Below are positions 45,592 through 54,889 of a stretch of 64,000 bases of DNA, piece after piece. Under the pieces are notes generated by a model. It was not told the origin of the DNA. It ran no database searches and saw only the letters and a program-made list of their open reading frames with translations. A program made the position numbers and the translations under genes. Where the stretch lies: assembly GCF_000021325.1 (NCBI RefSeq), contig NC_011365.1, positions 2,632,001 through 2,696,000 on the forward strand. Reading direction: 5' to 3'. This DNA comes from Gluconacetobacter diazotrophicus PA1 5. GTDB taxonomy: Bacteria; Pseudomonadota; Alphaproteobacteria; Acetobacterales; Acetobacteraceae. Within the stretch, counting starts at the first letter, position 1. Each line of letters begins with the position of its first letter.

Positions 45592-47457
45592 ACACGATCC
45601 GCCTGACCATGGCACAGGCGCTGGTCCGCGCCATGTGCGCGCAGAAGACCGAGCTGGACGGCCAGATCGTGCCGTTCTTCGGCGGTGTCTGGGCCATTTT
45701 CGGCCACGGCAACGTCGCCGGCATGGGCGAGGCACTGCACGCCCAGCGCGACGACATCACCACCTTCCGCGCCCATAACGAACAGGGCATGGTCCACGCC
45801 GCCACGGCCTATGCCAAGGCGCAGCGGCGGCGGCGGGCCATGGCCTGCACCACCTCGATCGGCCCGGGCGCGCTGAACATGGTCACGGGCGCCGCCGTGG
45901 CGCACGTGAACCGCCTGCCGGTGCTGCTGCTGCCCGGCGACGTGTTCGCCAACCGCGTGCCCGATCCCGTGCTGCAGCAGGTCGAGGATTTCGGGGACGG
46001 CACCATCACCGCCAATGACGCCTTCCGCCCGGTATCGCGCTATTTCGATCGCATCACCCGGCCGGAACAGCTCATTCCCGCCTTCGCCCGCGCCATGGCC
46101 GTGCTGACCGATCCCGCCGAATGCGGCCCGGCGACGCTCGCGCTGTGCCAGGACGTGCAGGCGGAAGCGTTCGACTATCCCGAGCATGTCTTCGCCGAGC
46201 GCATCCACCGGCCCCGGCGCCCCGCCCCCGACGAACGGGAACTGCACGACGCGGCCGGCATCATCCGCGCGGCGCGGCGGCCCTTCGTGGTGGTCGGCGG
46301 CGGCGTGCCGTATTCCGGGGCAGGGGAGCAGGTGGCCGCCTTCTGCGCCGCGCACGGCATTCCCGCCGGGGAAACCCAGGCGGGGAAATCCGCGCTGCCG
46401 GCCATGCTGGCCATGAACATGGGCGGGGTCGGCGTCAGCGGCACCAGCGCGGCCAACACCATGGCGGCGCGTGCCGACGTCGTGATCGCCATCGGCACGC
46501 GGCTGCAGGATTTCACGACCGGGTCCTGGGGCCTGTTCCAGAACCCCGACATGCGGATCGTGGGCCTGAACGTGCAGGCGTTCGACGCCATGAAGCACGA
46601 GGCGCAGCCGCTGCTGGCCGACGCGCGCGTGGGGCTGGCGGCGCTGGACGCGCACCTGGGGGACTGGCGCGCGGAAGGCGACTGGACGGGCATGGCCGAA
46701 CGCGCTCGCGCCGAATGGCTGGAAATCTCGGCGCGCTGCCTGGCGGCATCTTCGGCCTCGGCCCCGCCATCGGGCGCCCTGCCGTCCGACGCGCAGGTGA
46801 TCGGCGCCGTGCGCCGCGCCGGCACGCCTGCGGACGTCGTCGTCTGTGCGGCGGGGGGGGCTTCCGGCCGAACTGCAGAAGCACTGGCGGGCGGACAGGC
46901 CGGGCGGCTACCACATGGAGTACGGCTTTTCCTGCATGGGGTACGAACTGGCCGGCGCGCTCGGCGTCAAGATGGCCGATCCGTCGCGCGAGGTCATCGT
47001 GATGGTGGGGGACGGCTCCTACCTGATGCTGAATTCCGAAATCGCGACCTCGGTGATGCTGGGCTTCAGGCTGACCATCGTCGTGCTGGACAATCACGGC
47101 TATGGCTGCATCAACCGGCTGCAGCAGGCATGCGGCGGCGCGCCGTTCAACAATCTGTGGAAAAATTCTATGCATATGCACGAATTTCCCGACATCGACT
47201 TCGCGGCCCACGCGCGCAGCCTGGGCGCCGACGCCGTCAAGGTGTCCGGCCTGGCGGCGCTGGAGGAAGCGGTCCGCCAGGCCCGCGACGCCGCCCGCAC
47301 CACCGTCATCGTCATCGACACCGACCCCATGCCGACGACGCAGGACGGCGGCGCGTGGTGGGACGTGGCGGTGCCCGAAATCTCGGCCCGCCCGGGCGTG
47401 AACCAGGCCCGCGCGGAATACGAATGCAAGCGCAATTCCCAACGCATCGGAAACTGA
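45588..47457 (+). pseudogene. iolD: 3D-(3,5/4)-trihydroxycyclohexane-1,2-dione hydrolase with a +1 frameshift in a G8 tract
   Basis: ThDP-dependent ring-opening hydrolase of inositol breakdown. Frame 1 from 45588 gives the N-terminal and central domains (FRAHNEQGMVHAATAYAKAQ with the ThDP Glu; TTSIGPGALNMVTGAAVAH) as far as DVVVCAAGG. At 46853-46860 there are eight G. Seven would keep the frame, giving CAAGGLPAELQKHW. The C-terminal ThDP domain continues in the shifted frame (VIVMVGDGSYLMLNSEIAT with GDGS; NHGYGCINRLQQ) to the TGA at 47455. The corrected protein is about 622 aa, the normal length. As sequenced, frame 1 stays open into iolE in frame. Indel error, mutation or phase variation are all possible. 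Confidence 0.85.
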
Positions 47458-47459
47458 CC

Positions 47460-48362
47460 ATGTCCGCAAAAATCGGCGCCAACCCCATCATCTGGTCGAA
47501 CGACGACATGCCGGAACTGGGGGGCGAGACCCCGCTGGAAACCTGCCTGGCCGAGGCGCACAGCGCCGGGATGGAGGGCCTGGAACTGGGCAACAAGTTC
47601 CCCCGCACGCCGGACGCCCTGCGCGCGGCGCTGGCCCCCCACGGCCTGGCCTGCATCTCCGGCTGGTATTCCTGCGAATTGCTGACCCGCAGCGCGGAAG
47701 ACGAAATCGCCGCCATGCAGGACCATCTGCAACTGCTGCGCGCCATGGGCTCACCGGTCATGATCTTCGCGGAAACGTCCAACACGGTGCATACGCAAAT
47801 CGACGTGCCGCTCTCCGCCCGCCCGGTCCTGGACAGCCAGGACTGGCAGGGTTTCGCACGGCGCCTGACGATCGTGGGTGACGCGGTGGCCCGGGCGGGG
47901 CTGAAGCTGGTCTATCACCACCATATGGGCACCGTGGTGCAGACGCCCGCCGACATCGACACCCTGATGCGCCTGACCGGGGAATCGGTGCACCTGCTGC
48001 TGGATACCGGCCATGCCTGGTGGGGCGGGGCGGACCCGGCGGCGCTGGCCGCCCGCTATCGCGACCGCATCGCCCATGTCCACACCAAGGATGTGCGCCC
48101 CGCCATCCGTGCCCAGGCCGACGCGCAGGACTGGAGCTTCCTCCGGTCTGTGCTGAACGGCGTGTTCACGGTCCCGGGCGACGGTGAAATCGATTTTCCC
48201 GCCGTGTTCCGCAACCTTCCCGGCTATGACGGCTGGGTGGTCATCGAGGCCGAACAGGACCCGGCCCGCGCCAATCCGCTGACCTATGCGCGCATGGGCC
48301 GGAACTACCTTGCCAGAACACTGCACGATGCGGGGCTGCTGTCATGCCGTCACGCCTCCTGA
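47460..48362 (+). CDS. iolE: Inosose (2-keto-myo-inositol) dehydratase
   Basis: 300-aa TIM-barrel enzyme that dehydrates 2-keto-myo-inositol. Family features: IGANPIIWSNDDMPELGG at the N-terminus, MEGLELGNKFPR near 38, KLVYHHHMGTVVQTP near 148, LLLDTGHAWWGGADP near 180 and HVHTKDVRP near 207; metal-binding Glu, Asp and His are in place. It starts two bases after the iolD stop and is in the same frame as the 5' part of iolD. Its end overlaps iolB by 19 bases. Confidence 0.92.
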   Translation: MSAKIGANPIIWSNDDMPELGGETPLETCLAEAHSAGMEGLELGNKFPRTPDALRAALAPHGLACISGWYSCELLTRSAEDEIAAMQDHLQLLRAMGSPVMIFAETSNTVHTQIDVPLSARPVLDSQDWQGFARRLTIVGDAVARAGLKLVYHHHMGTVVQTPADIDTLMRLTGESVHLLLDTGHAWWGGADPAALAARYRDRIAHVHTKDVRPAIRAQADAQDWSFLRSVLNGVFTVPGDGEIDFPAVFRNLPGYDGWVVIEAEQDPARANPLTYARMGRNYLARTLHDAGLLSCRHAS

Positions 48363-49144
48363 TCCATCCCCACGCGCCGGACGATGCCGGGCGCGTGGTC
48401 TCGGTCACGCCCCAGAGCGCCGGCTGGCGCTTCGTGGGGTTCGAGGCACGGACCCTGCGCGACGGCGCCGTGGCCGTCGGGCAGACCGACGATACCGAAA
48501 TCTGCCTGGTTCTGGTCTCGGGCCGCGCGCGCGTCACGGGGGCCGATATCGATTTCGGCGTGATCGGGGAACGGACGAATCCGTTCGACGGCCTGCCGTG
48601 GTCGGTCTACCTGCCGCCCCGTTCGGCCTGGCGGGTCCAGGCGCAGGGGCCGGTCGAACTGGCCATCTGCGCCTCGCCCGCGCGGGGGCTCTACCCGCCG
48701 CGCCTGATCGGGCCGGACCAGGTCGGGCAACTGACCCGGGGCACGGGCACCAACCAGCGCCTGGTGCGCAACATCCTGCCCGACACGGCGGATGCGGAAA
48801 CGCTGCTGGTGGTCGAGGTCATCACCCCCGGCGGCCACTGGTCCAGCTACCCGCCCCACAAGCACGACACCGACGATTTCCCGAACGAGACCTACCTGGA
48901 GGAAACCTATTACCACCGCCTGAAGCGCGGCAGCGGCTTCGCCCTGCAACGGGTCTATACCAAGGATGGATCGCTGGACGAAGCGATGGCGATCGCCGAC
49001 GGCGACGTCGTGCTGGTGCCGAAGGGCTACCACCCGGTCGGCGCGCCGCACGGATTCGACCTGTATTACCTGAACGTCATGGCCGGACCGGTGCGGCTAT
49101 GGAAATTCACCATGGACCCCGACCAGGCCCATCTTCCCTACTGA
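48344..49144 (+). CDS. iolB: 5-deoxy-glucuronate isomerase
   Basis: 266-aa bicupin isomerase converting 5-deoxy-glucuronate to 2-deoxy-5-keto-gluconate. Signature WSSYPPHKHDTDDFPNETYL near residue 165 (metal-binding His and Glu), YYHRLKRGSGFALQRVY after it, and GYHPVGAPHGFDLYYLNVMA near 228. Overlapping the 3' end of iolE indicates translational coupling. Confidence 0.93.
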   Translation: MPSRLLIHPHAPDDAGRVVSVTPQSAGWRFVGFEARTLRDGAVAVGQTDDTEICLVLVSGRARVTGADIDFGVIGERTNPFDGLPWSVYLPPRSAWRVQAQGPVELAICASPARGLYPPRLIGPDQVGQLTRGTGTNQRLVRNILPDTADAETLLVVEVITPGGHWSSYPPHKHDTDDFPNETYLEETYYHRLKRGSGFALQRVYTKDGSLDEAMAIADGDVVLVPKGYHPVGAPHGFDLYYLNVMAGPVRLWKFTMDPDQAHLPY

Positions 49145-49178
49145 TGCAGACCTGCCCAGCAGGTTACGGAGTTCCGAC

Positions 49179-50672
49179 ATGAGCCTCATCTGCCACTTCA
49201 TCGGCGGCAAGCGGACCGAGGGCCACGGCACGCGGCGCGCGGATGTCTTCGACCCGTCCTCGGGCCAGGTCGCCCACCAACTGGCGCTGGGCACGCGGCA
49301 GGACCTGGACGACGCCGTCCGGGCCGCGCTGGCCGTCTTTCCCGCCTGGGCGGCCACGCCGCCGCTGACCCGCGCGCGCCTGATGTTCCGGCTGCGCGAC
49401 CTGCTGGAACGCCGCGCGGGCGACCTGGCCGCCATCGTCACGTCCGAGCACGGCAAGGTGCTGTCGGACGCCAGGGGCGAGATCACGCGCGGGATGGAGG
49501 TGGTGGAATACGCCACCGGCATCCCCGAACTGCTGAAGGGCGAATATACCGAACAGGTCGCCAACGGCATCGACGCCTGGACCCTGCGCCAGCCGCTGGG
49601 CGTGGTGGCCGGCATCACGCCGTTCAACTTCCCGGTCATGGTGCCGCTGTGGATGGCGCCGATGGCCATCGCGACCGGCAACTGCTTCATCCTCAAACCC
49701 TCGGAACGCGACCCCTCGGCCTCGCTGTTCCTGGCCGACCTGTTCAGGGAAGCCGGCTTCCCCGACGGGGTGTTCCAGGTCGTGCAGGGCGACAAGGACA
49801 TGGTGGGCGACATCCTGCACCACCCGGACATCAAGGCGGTCAGCTTCGTCGGATCGACGCCGATCGCACGCTACATCTATGAAACCGGCGCGGCGCAGGG
49901 CAAGCGCGTGCAGGCGCTGGGGGGGGCCAAGAACCACGCCATCATCATGCCCGACTGCGACCTGCCGCGCACCGTGGACGCCCTGATGGGCGCCGCCTAC
50001 GGCTCGGCCGGCGAACGCTGCATGGCGCTGTCGGTCGCGGTCGCGGTGGGCGATGTCGCGGGACCGCTGATCGACGCGATGGCGCCGAAGGTGCGCGGCC
50101 TGAAGATCGGACCGGGCACCGACCCCGAAAGCGAAATGGGGCCGCTGGTCACCGCGCAGCATCGCGACAAGGTCCGGTCCTATGTCGATGCCGGCGTGGC
50201 CGAGGGCGCGGACCTGGTCGTCGACGGCCGCTCCATCGCCCTGCAGGGCTATGAAAAGGGCTTCTTCCTCGGCGGCAGCCTGTTCGACCACGTCACCCCG
50301 GACATGAGCATCTATCGCGAGGAAATCTTCGGCCCCGTGCTGGCGGTCGTCCGCGCGCCCGATTTCAAATCCGCCATCAGCCTGGTCAACGACCACGCGT
50401 ACGGCAACGGCACCGCGATCTTCACGCGGGACGGCAATACGGCGCGCAGCTTCGTCCATGGGGTGCAGGCCGGCATGGTGGGCGTCAACGTGCCCATCCC
50501 GGTGCCCATGGCCTTCCATTCCTTCGGCGGCTGGAAGGGGTCGCTGTTCGGGGACCACCACATGCACGGCCCCGAAGGCATCCGCTTCTTCACCAAGCTG
50601 AAGGCCGTGACCGCGCGCTGGCCGGAAAGTGCCCGCGCGGGTGCCGAATTCGTCATGCCCACACTGGGCTGA
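49179..50672 (+). CDS. mmsA: (Methyl)malonate-semialdehyde dehydrogenase, CoA-acylating
   Basis: 497-aa aldehyde dehydrogenase of the MmsA/IolA class that converts malonic semialdehyde to acetyl-CoA and CO2. Motifs: FNFPVMVPLWMAPMAIATGN near 149, KPSERDPSA, SFVGSTPIARYIYETGA near 224 and YGSAGERCMALSVAVAVG with the catalytic Cys near 285. The ATG at 49179 follows an ACGGAG site. Final carbon-yielding step of the inositol operon. Confidence 0.93.
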   Translation: MSLICHFIGGKRTEGHGTRRADVFDPSSGQVAHQLALGTRQDLDDAVRAALAVFPAWAATPPLTRARLMFRLRDLLERRAGDLAAIVTSEHGKVLSDARGEITRGMEVVEYATGIPELLKGEYTEQVANGIDAWTLRQPLGVVAGITPFNFPVMVPLWMAPMAIATGNCFILKPSERDPSASLFLADLFREAGFPDGVFQVVQGDKDMVGDILHHPDIKAVSFVGSTPIARYIYETGAAQGKRVQALGGAKNHAIIMPDCDLPRTVDALMGAAYGSAGERCMALSVAVAVGDVAGPLIDAMAPKVRGLKIGPGTDPESEMGPLVTAQHRDKVRSYVDAGVAEGADLVVDGRSIALQGYEKGFFLGGSLFDHVTPDMSIYREEIFGPVLAVVRAPDFKSAISLVNDHAYGNGTAIFTRDGNTARSFVHGVQAGMVGVNVPIPVPMAFHSFGGWKGSLFGDHHMHGPEGIRFFTKLKAVTARWPESARAGAEFVMPTLG

Positions 50673-50717
50673 TCCGGATCGCTTCCAGAAAACCAAGAAC
50701 AGAAAACGAGAAGCCAC

Positions 50718-51731
50718 ATGACACTCGGAATCGGCGTGATCGGTACGGGCGCGATCGGCCAGGATCATATCAGGCGCGTCAGCCGGGCCCTGTCGGGCGG
50801 AAGGATCGTCGCCCTGAACGACATCAATGCGGACAATGCCCGCAGGGCGGCGCAGGAATGGGCACCCGATGCGGTGATATGCGACACCGCCCGCGACCTG
50901 GTCGCCCGGCCGGACGTGCAGGCCGTCATGGTCACGTCCTGGGGCGGCACGCACGCGGAATACGTGCTGGACGCGATCGCGGCGGGCAAGCCCGTCTTCT
51001 GCGAAAAGCCGCTGGCGACCAACGCGGCCGACTGCCTGCGGATCATGGAAGCCGAAATGGCGCGTGGCCGGCGGCTGGTGCAGGTCGGCTTCAACCGGCG
51101 TTATGATTCCGGCTATCTCGACCTCAAGGCCATTCTGGATAACGGCACCATCGGCGACGTACTGATGGTCCACGCCATGCACCGCAACCAGCGCGTGGGG
51201 CCGAACTACAAGACCGAGATGGCCATCACCGACACGCTGGTCCATGAACTGGACGTGCATCGCTGGCTGCTGGATGGCGAATACGTCTCGGCGCAGGTCA
51301 TCTTCCCCCGCCGCACCAGCAAGGCGCTGCCCCACATGCGCGACCCGCAGATCGCCCTGCTGGAAACGAAGCGCGGCATCCGCATCGATGTCGAAATCTT
51401 CGTCAACTGCCAGTACGGCTACGACATCCAGTGCGCCGTCGTCGGCGAACTGGGGCAGGCCAACCTGCCGGACCCGCCCGCCGTTCCCGTCAAGACGGGC
51501 GAGACACTGTCACGCCACATCATGAAGGACTGGAAATACCGCTTCATCGACGCCTATGACGCGGAAATCCAGGATTTCATCGACCGGGCCTCCACCGGCT
51601 CGCCGGCCGGCCCGGATTCCTGGGCGGGCTATGCGGCCTCCGTCGCGGCCGATGCCTGCGTCCGCGCGCAGGAAAGCGGGCGGATCGAACCGATCGAGAT
51701 GATCGCGAAACCGGCCTTCTACAGCCGGTAA
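50718..51731 (+). CDS. iolG: Inositol 2-dehydrogenase
   Basis: 337-aa Gfo/Idh/MocA enzyme oxidising myo-inositol to 2-keto-myo-inositol with NAD. Rossmann motif [16 protein letters not shown] at the N-terminus, [15 protein letters not shown] near 94, and [19 protein letters not shown] with [20 protein letters not shown] near 170, where the IolG active-site Asp and His lie. Last gene of the iol operon, followed by a strong bidirectional hairpin. Confidence 0.93.
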   Translation: MTLGIGVIGTGAIGQDHIRRVSRALSGGRIVALNDINADNARRAAQEWAPDAVICDTARDLVARPDVQAVMVTSWGGTHAEYVLDAIAAGKPVFCEKPLATNAADCLRIMEAEMARGRRLVQVGFNRRYDSGYLDLKAILDNGTIGDVLMVHAMHRNQRVGPNYKTEMAITDTLVHELDVHRWLLDGEYVSAQVIFPRRTSKALPHMRDPQIALLETKRGIRIDVEIFVNCQYGYDIQCAVVGELGQANLPDPPAVPVKTGETLSRHIMKDWKYRFIDAYDAEIQDFIDRASTGSPAGPDSWAGYAASVAADACVRAQESGRIEPIEMIAKPAFYSR

Positions 51732-51735
51732 TGCC

Positions 51736-51780
51736 CGGATTCGGCGGGGACGCCCCGATCGAGGCACCCCGCCGAATCCG
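51736..51780. terminator. Bidirectional terminator hairpin between iolG and rcnB-like gene
   Basis: Perfect 14-bp inverted repeat (51736-51749 with 51767-51780), starting 4 bp after the iolG stop and ending 5 bp before the stop of the convergent gene. Confidence 0.65.
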
Positions 51781-51785
51781 TGAAA

Positions 51786-52316
51786 TCAGTACCCCGGTGG
51801 CGGCGGCGGCGGGGGCGCGGCGGGGTATGGCGCGGGCGCGCCCGGATACGCGCCATAGGCCGGATACGCGGTTCCCGCCGGGTAGGGCGCGGGGGCCGCG
51901 CCATATCCACCGCCATACGCCCCGTCGGCGATGACGTTGGCGATCACGCCCGTCGCAATGGCGGCCAGCAGGAAGCCGCCGCCGTAATTGATCCAGCGAT
52001 AGCCGCGCGGGGGCGCGTACAGGCCGTGGTACCCCCGCCAGTTGTCGACGAACACGCCGCCGCCATTATAGCGGTCCCCGGCGCGCCACCGGCCACCATG
52101 CGGGCCGCCGCCCCCACGGAAATCGCCACCACGAAAGCCGCCGCCGCCCGGCCCACCCCGCGGACCACCCCCTCGGGGGCCCTCGCCGCCGTGACCGCCG
52201 TCGCGACCACCGCCGTCATGTCCTCCCGGCCCGCCCTGGGCGTTCGCGACAACCGGCGCGACCGCCAGGGCCAGACCCATGAGAAGCGCCATGAAGCGGT
52301 TCATCTTGATGGACAT
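51786..52316 (-). CDS. Exported Gly/Pro-rich protein with RcnB-like C-terminal core
   Basis: 176 aa. Signal peptide (FMALLMGLALAVAPVVANAQ), then a Gly/Arg/His-rich stretch (about residues 27-80), then a short conserved core YAPPRGYRWINYGGGFLLAA followed by IATGVIANVIADG, as in the RcnB family (nickel/cobalt regulator-like periplasmic proteins), and a Pro/Ala/Tyr-rich tail. The His- and Gly-rich part could bind metal. The start at 52316 follows AGGAAAGAGA. Role unknown. Confidence 0.72.
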   Translation of the reverse strand: MSIKMNRFMALLMGLALAVAPVVANAQGGPGGHDGGGRDGGHGGEGPRGGGPRGGPGGGGFRGGDFRGGGGPHGGRWRAGDRYNGGGVFVDNWRGYHGLYAPPRGYRWINYGGGFLLAAIATGVIANVIADGAYGGGYGAAPAPYPAGTAYPAYGAYPGAPAPYPAAPPPPPPPGY

Positions 52317-52596
52317 CCAAATCTCTTTCCTTGCCACACCATTAAGCCTCTCCAGATGTGGCGAAAATTGGCCGGACTCGTAACAGACGGTGGAGGCTCT
52401 TCCATGCGGCCCCGAGCCCTTCCCGCCAGATGACACCGAAAGCCCCCCACAGGCAACGGCGGGGCGCCGATACGTGTTCCGCGCTCTTCCGGTGCCAGCC
52501 GTAATCGGGCCTGAGCGGTCGTCGTCGATTGGCGGTCTCCCGGGCCGGAAAGAAGGTAGAGTTGCCGCGGTGAAACAGCAGCGCGGGAGGCGTGCG
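52317..52596. other. Upstream segment of the IS110-family transposase
   Basis: 280 bp between the RcnB-like gene and the transposase, without a supported gene. It should contain the left end of the IS110-family element and the rcnB-like promoter; the exact end is not marked by obvious repeats. Confidence 0.4.
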
Positions 52597-53685
52597 ATGG
52601 AATTCTTTTGCGGTCTCGATGTGTCGATCGACGAAACGGCGGTCTGTGTGGTGGACGAGCAGGGCACCGTGCATCTGGAAACGACGGTGGCCACGGACCC
52701 GGCTGCGCTCAGGGATGCCGTGAAGCCGTTCCTGCCGCGCCTGCGCCGTATGGGTCACGAGGCAGGTTCCCTGTCGCCCTGGCTGCATCCGGAGATGCTG
52801 GCGCTGGGCCTGCCGGCGGTCTGCCTGGAGACGAAACACGTGCGGGCGGCGATGTCGGCGCAGCGCAACAAGACCGACAAGGCGGACGCGCTGGGGATCG
52901 CGCATATCGTGCGCACCGGCTGGTTCCGGACGGCCCATATCAAGAGCGAAGCAAGCTATCGGCTGCGTCTGATCCTGACCCAGCGCAGCACGCTCAAGCG
53001 CAAATTCATGGATCTCGAGAATACGATCCGCCATTCGCTCAAGGCGTTCGGTATCCGCCTGGGCACGGTCTCGCGGGCGCGCTTCGACACCGCCGTTCGC
53101 GAGGCCGTGGCGCAGGACGCGCTGACCCGCGATCTCATGGAGGCGATGCTGCGGGCGAAGGCCGTGCTCTGGGAAGAATATACCCGGCTGCACAAGCTGG
53201 TGGTGCGGATCGTCGCGGGTGACGAGGTGTGCCGGCGGTTCATGGCCATTCCGGGGGTGGGGCCGGTGACCGCGCTTGGCGTGATGACGGCGATCGACGA
53301 TCCGTCGCGCTTCCGGCGCTCGCGCGACGTCGCGGCGTATTTCGGCCTGACGTCGCGGCGCTGGCAGTCGGGTACCAGCATCGATGTGCAGGGACGCATC
53401 AGCAAGGCCGGCGATCCGGAGGTGCGGCGGTCCCTCTATGAAGCGGCGTCGGTCCTGCTGACGCGTTTCAAGGGGCGCGACAAGCTGCGGACCTGGGGCC
53501 TGGAACTGGCGAAACGGTCCTGCCATCGCAAGGCGGCGGTCGCCGTGGCGCGCAAGATGGCCGTGATCATGCATGCCATGTGGCTCGACGGAACGGTCTA
53601 TGACGGCGGTCCGGCCGTCGATCCCGAAGAGCGGGCCCGTCATATCGCTTGCAAGAACCGCAAATTGCCGCGGGCGCTCGCGTGA
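52597..53685 (+). CDS. IS110-family DEDD transposase
   Basis: 362-aa transposase. N-terminal RuvC-like DEDD domain: CGLDVSIDETAVCVVDE (first Asp), MGHEAGSLSPWL (Glu), RNKTDKADALGIAHI (Asp pair). C-terminal transposase_20 domain: IPGVGPVTALGVMTAIDDP and AAYFGLTSRRWQSG with the conserved Ser region. The ATG at 52597 follows GGGAGG. IS110 elements recombine under guidance of a bridge RNA from their non-coding ends. The frame is intact. Confidence 0.9.
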   Translation: MEFFCGLDVSIDETAVCVVDEQGTVHLETTVATDPAALRDAVKPFLPRLRRMGHEAGSLSPWLHPEMLALGLPAVCLETKHVRAAMSAQRNKTDKADALGIAHIVRTGWFRTAHIKSEASYRLRLILTQRSTLKRKFMDLENTIRHSLKAFGIRLGTVSRARFDTAVREAVAQDALTRDLMEAMLRAKAVLWEEYTRLHKLVVRIVAGDEVCRRFMAIPGVGPVTALGVMTAIDDPSRFRRSRDVAAYFGLTSRRWQSGTSIDVQGRISKAGDPEVRRSLYEAASVLLTRFKGRDKLRTWGLELAKRSCHRKAAVAVARKMAVIMHAMWLDGTVYDGGPAVDPEERARHIACKNRKLPRALA

Positions 53686-53749
53686 GTGTCCAGCTGCAAA
53701 GGAATGTTCCGCCGCGTGTCGGGATGACCGCGGCGTTCTGAACAGGGAG

Positions 53750-53765
53750 ATCCGCCAAGGCGGAT
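53750..53765 (+). ncRNA. Hairpin, part of a possible IS110 bridge RNA
   Basis: ATCCGCC-AA-GGCGGAT, a perfect 7-bp stem 65 bp after the transposase stop. Could instead be a simple terminator; no T-run follows. Confidence 0.25.
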
Positions 53766-53908
53766 GGGGAAGGGTGCAGTCGAGGACGACGGGAAGCACG
53801 ATATCTTGCCTGGAGCACGCGCAGGTGAACGCCTCGTGGGACTCCGCTCGAGTGCCTGTGATGCTGCCCCGTGAATCCGATGGCAAAATGCGCCACGACG
53901 AAAGGCCG

Positions 53909-53933
53909 GCCGCCCATCCACGGATGGGGCGGC
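53909..53933 (+). ncRNA. GC hairpin, part of a possible IS110 bridge RNA
   Basis: GCCGCCCATCC pairs with GGATGGGGCGGC, with one bulged G and a 2-base loop. Very stable; lies 223 bp after the transposase stop. RNA role is inference from the family. Confidence 0.25.
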
Positions 53934-54889
53934 ATATCAGTCGTCGCTGAGCGCGGAAGAGTGCACGGCGTGCCACGAACCCTCAGTCAGGGCCGAGATG
54001 CCAGTCCAGGAGCAGAACTGTGATCGTGAAAGGAAGCTAAAGGAAAACGAAGAATGAAAAACTTGACCAAAAAACCCGCCCGATTAAGAGGGCAGGATTA
54101 ATACCAACTCCGGTCCGCCCTGACTCATATGTGATTGCCTGACGGTATCGTTCTGGAACGAGCTGTGATTCACAGGATGCCGAACCGGGCGGGAGGCATC
54201 CGAATGGGCGGGGCGTTAGCGTTGCGTGAGGATTATGATGCGGCGGGACTGCGTGCTCTGGCGCGGACAACGAGGCATGCGGGCCAGGCGCGTCGGCTTC
54301 TGGCGCTGGCGGCGATCTACGATGGTGCGTCACGCGGAGACGCGGCACGACTGGCTGGGACGGATCGGCAGATTGTGCGGGACTGGGTGGTGCGTTTCAA
54401 CGCCGAGGGCCCGGATGGCGTGCGGGATCATCATGGGGGCGGTGTCGTTCCCCGCCTGACACCAGCCATGTTGGAAGCGCTGATGCGCCGGATCGAGGAC
54501 GGCCCGATCGCTGCCGTGCATGGGGTGGTGCGCTGGCGGCAGGCTGATCTGGGGCAATGGCTTTATGAGGAATTCGGCGTCTCTCTTTCGCGCAGCCGGC
54601 TGAGCGCCGTTATCCGGGGCCTCGACTTCCGCCTTCTGACGGGACGCCCCCGGCACCATGCCCAGGATCCCGAGGCCCAGGACGTTTTTAAAAAAGCTTC
54701 CCCGACGTCATGGCCGGGATCCGGGCCCGGCATCCCGGCAAGGCCATCGAACTCTGGTGGGGCGACGAGGCGAGGGTCGGCCAGAAAACGAAGCTGACGC
54801 GCCGCTGGGCCAGACGCGGCACCCGTCCACGCGCGCCTGCCGATCAGCGCACACGTTCGGCCTGGATCTTCGGAGCGATCTGTCCGGCG

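Larger units (their letters stand above)
53686..54103. other. Non-coding, structured segment downstream of the IS110-family transposase
   Basis: About 420 bp with no supported gene. It holds a 7-bp perfect hairpin (53750-53765) and a long GC hairpin (53909-53933). Such structure beside an IS110-family transposase is where a bridge RNA could lie in IS1111-type members; the element's right end was not found. Confidence 0.45.

Noticed and set aside
45588-48362. Single 924-aa open frame covering iolD and iolE
   Set aside because: The central part (after 46860) has no IolD sequence in that frame, while the +1 frame carries the ThDP motifs. Treated as frameshifted iolD plus separate iolE.
52342-53976. 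544-codon minus-strand frame opposite the IS110 transposase
   Set aside because: Antisense of a gene with DEDD motifs; Arg/His-rich noise.
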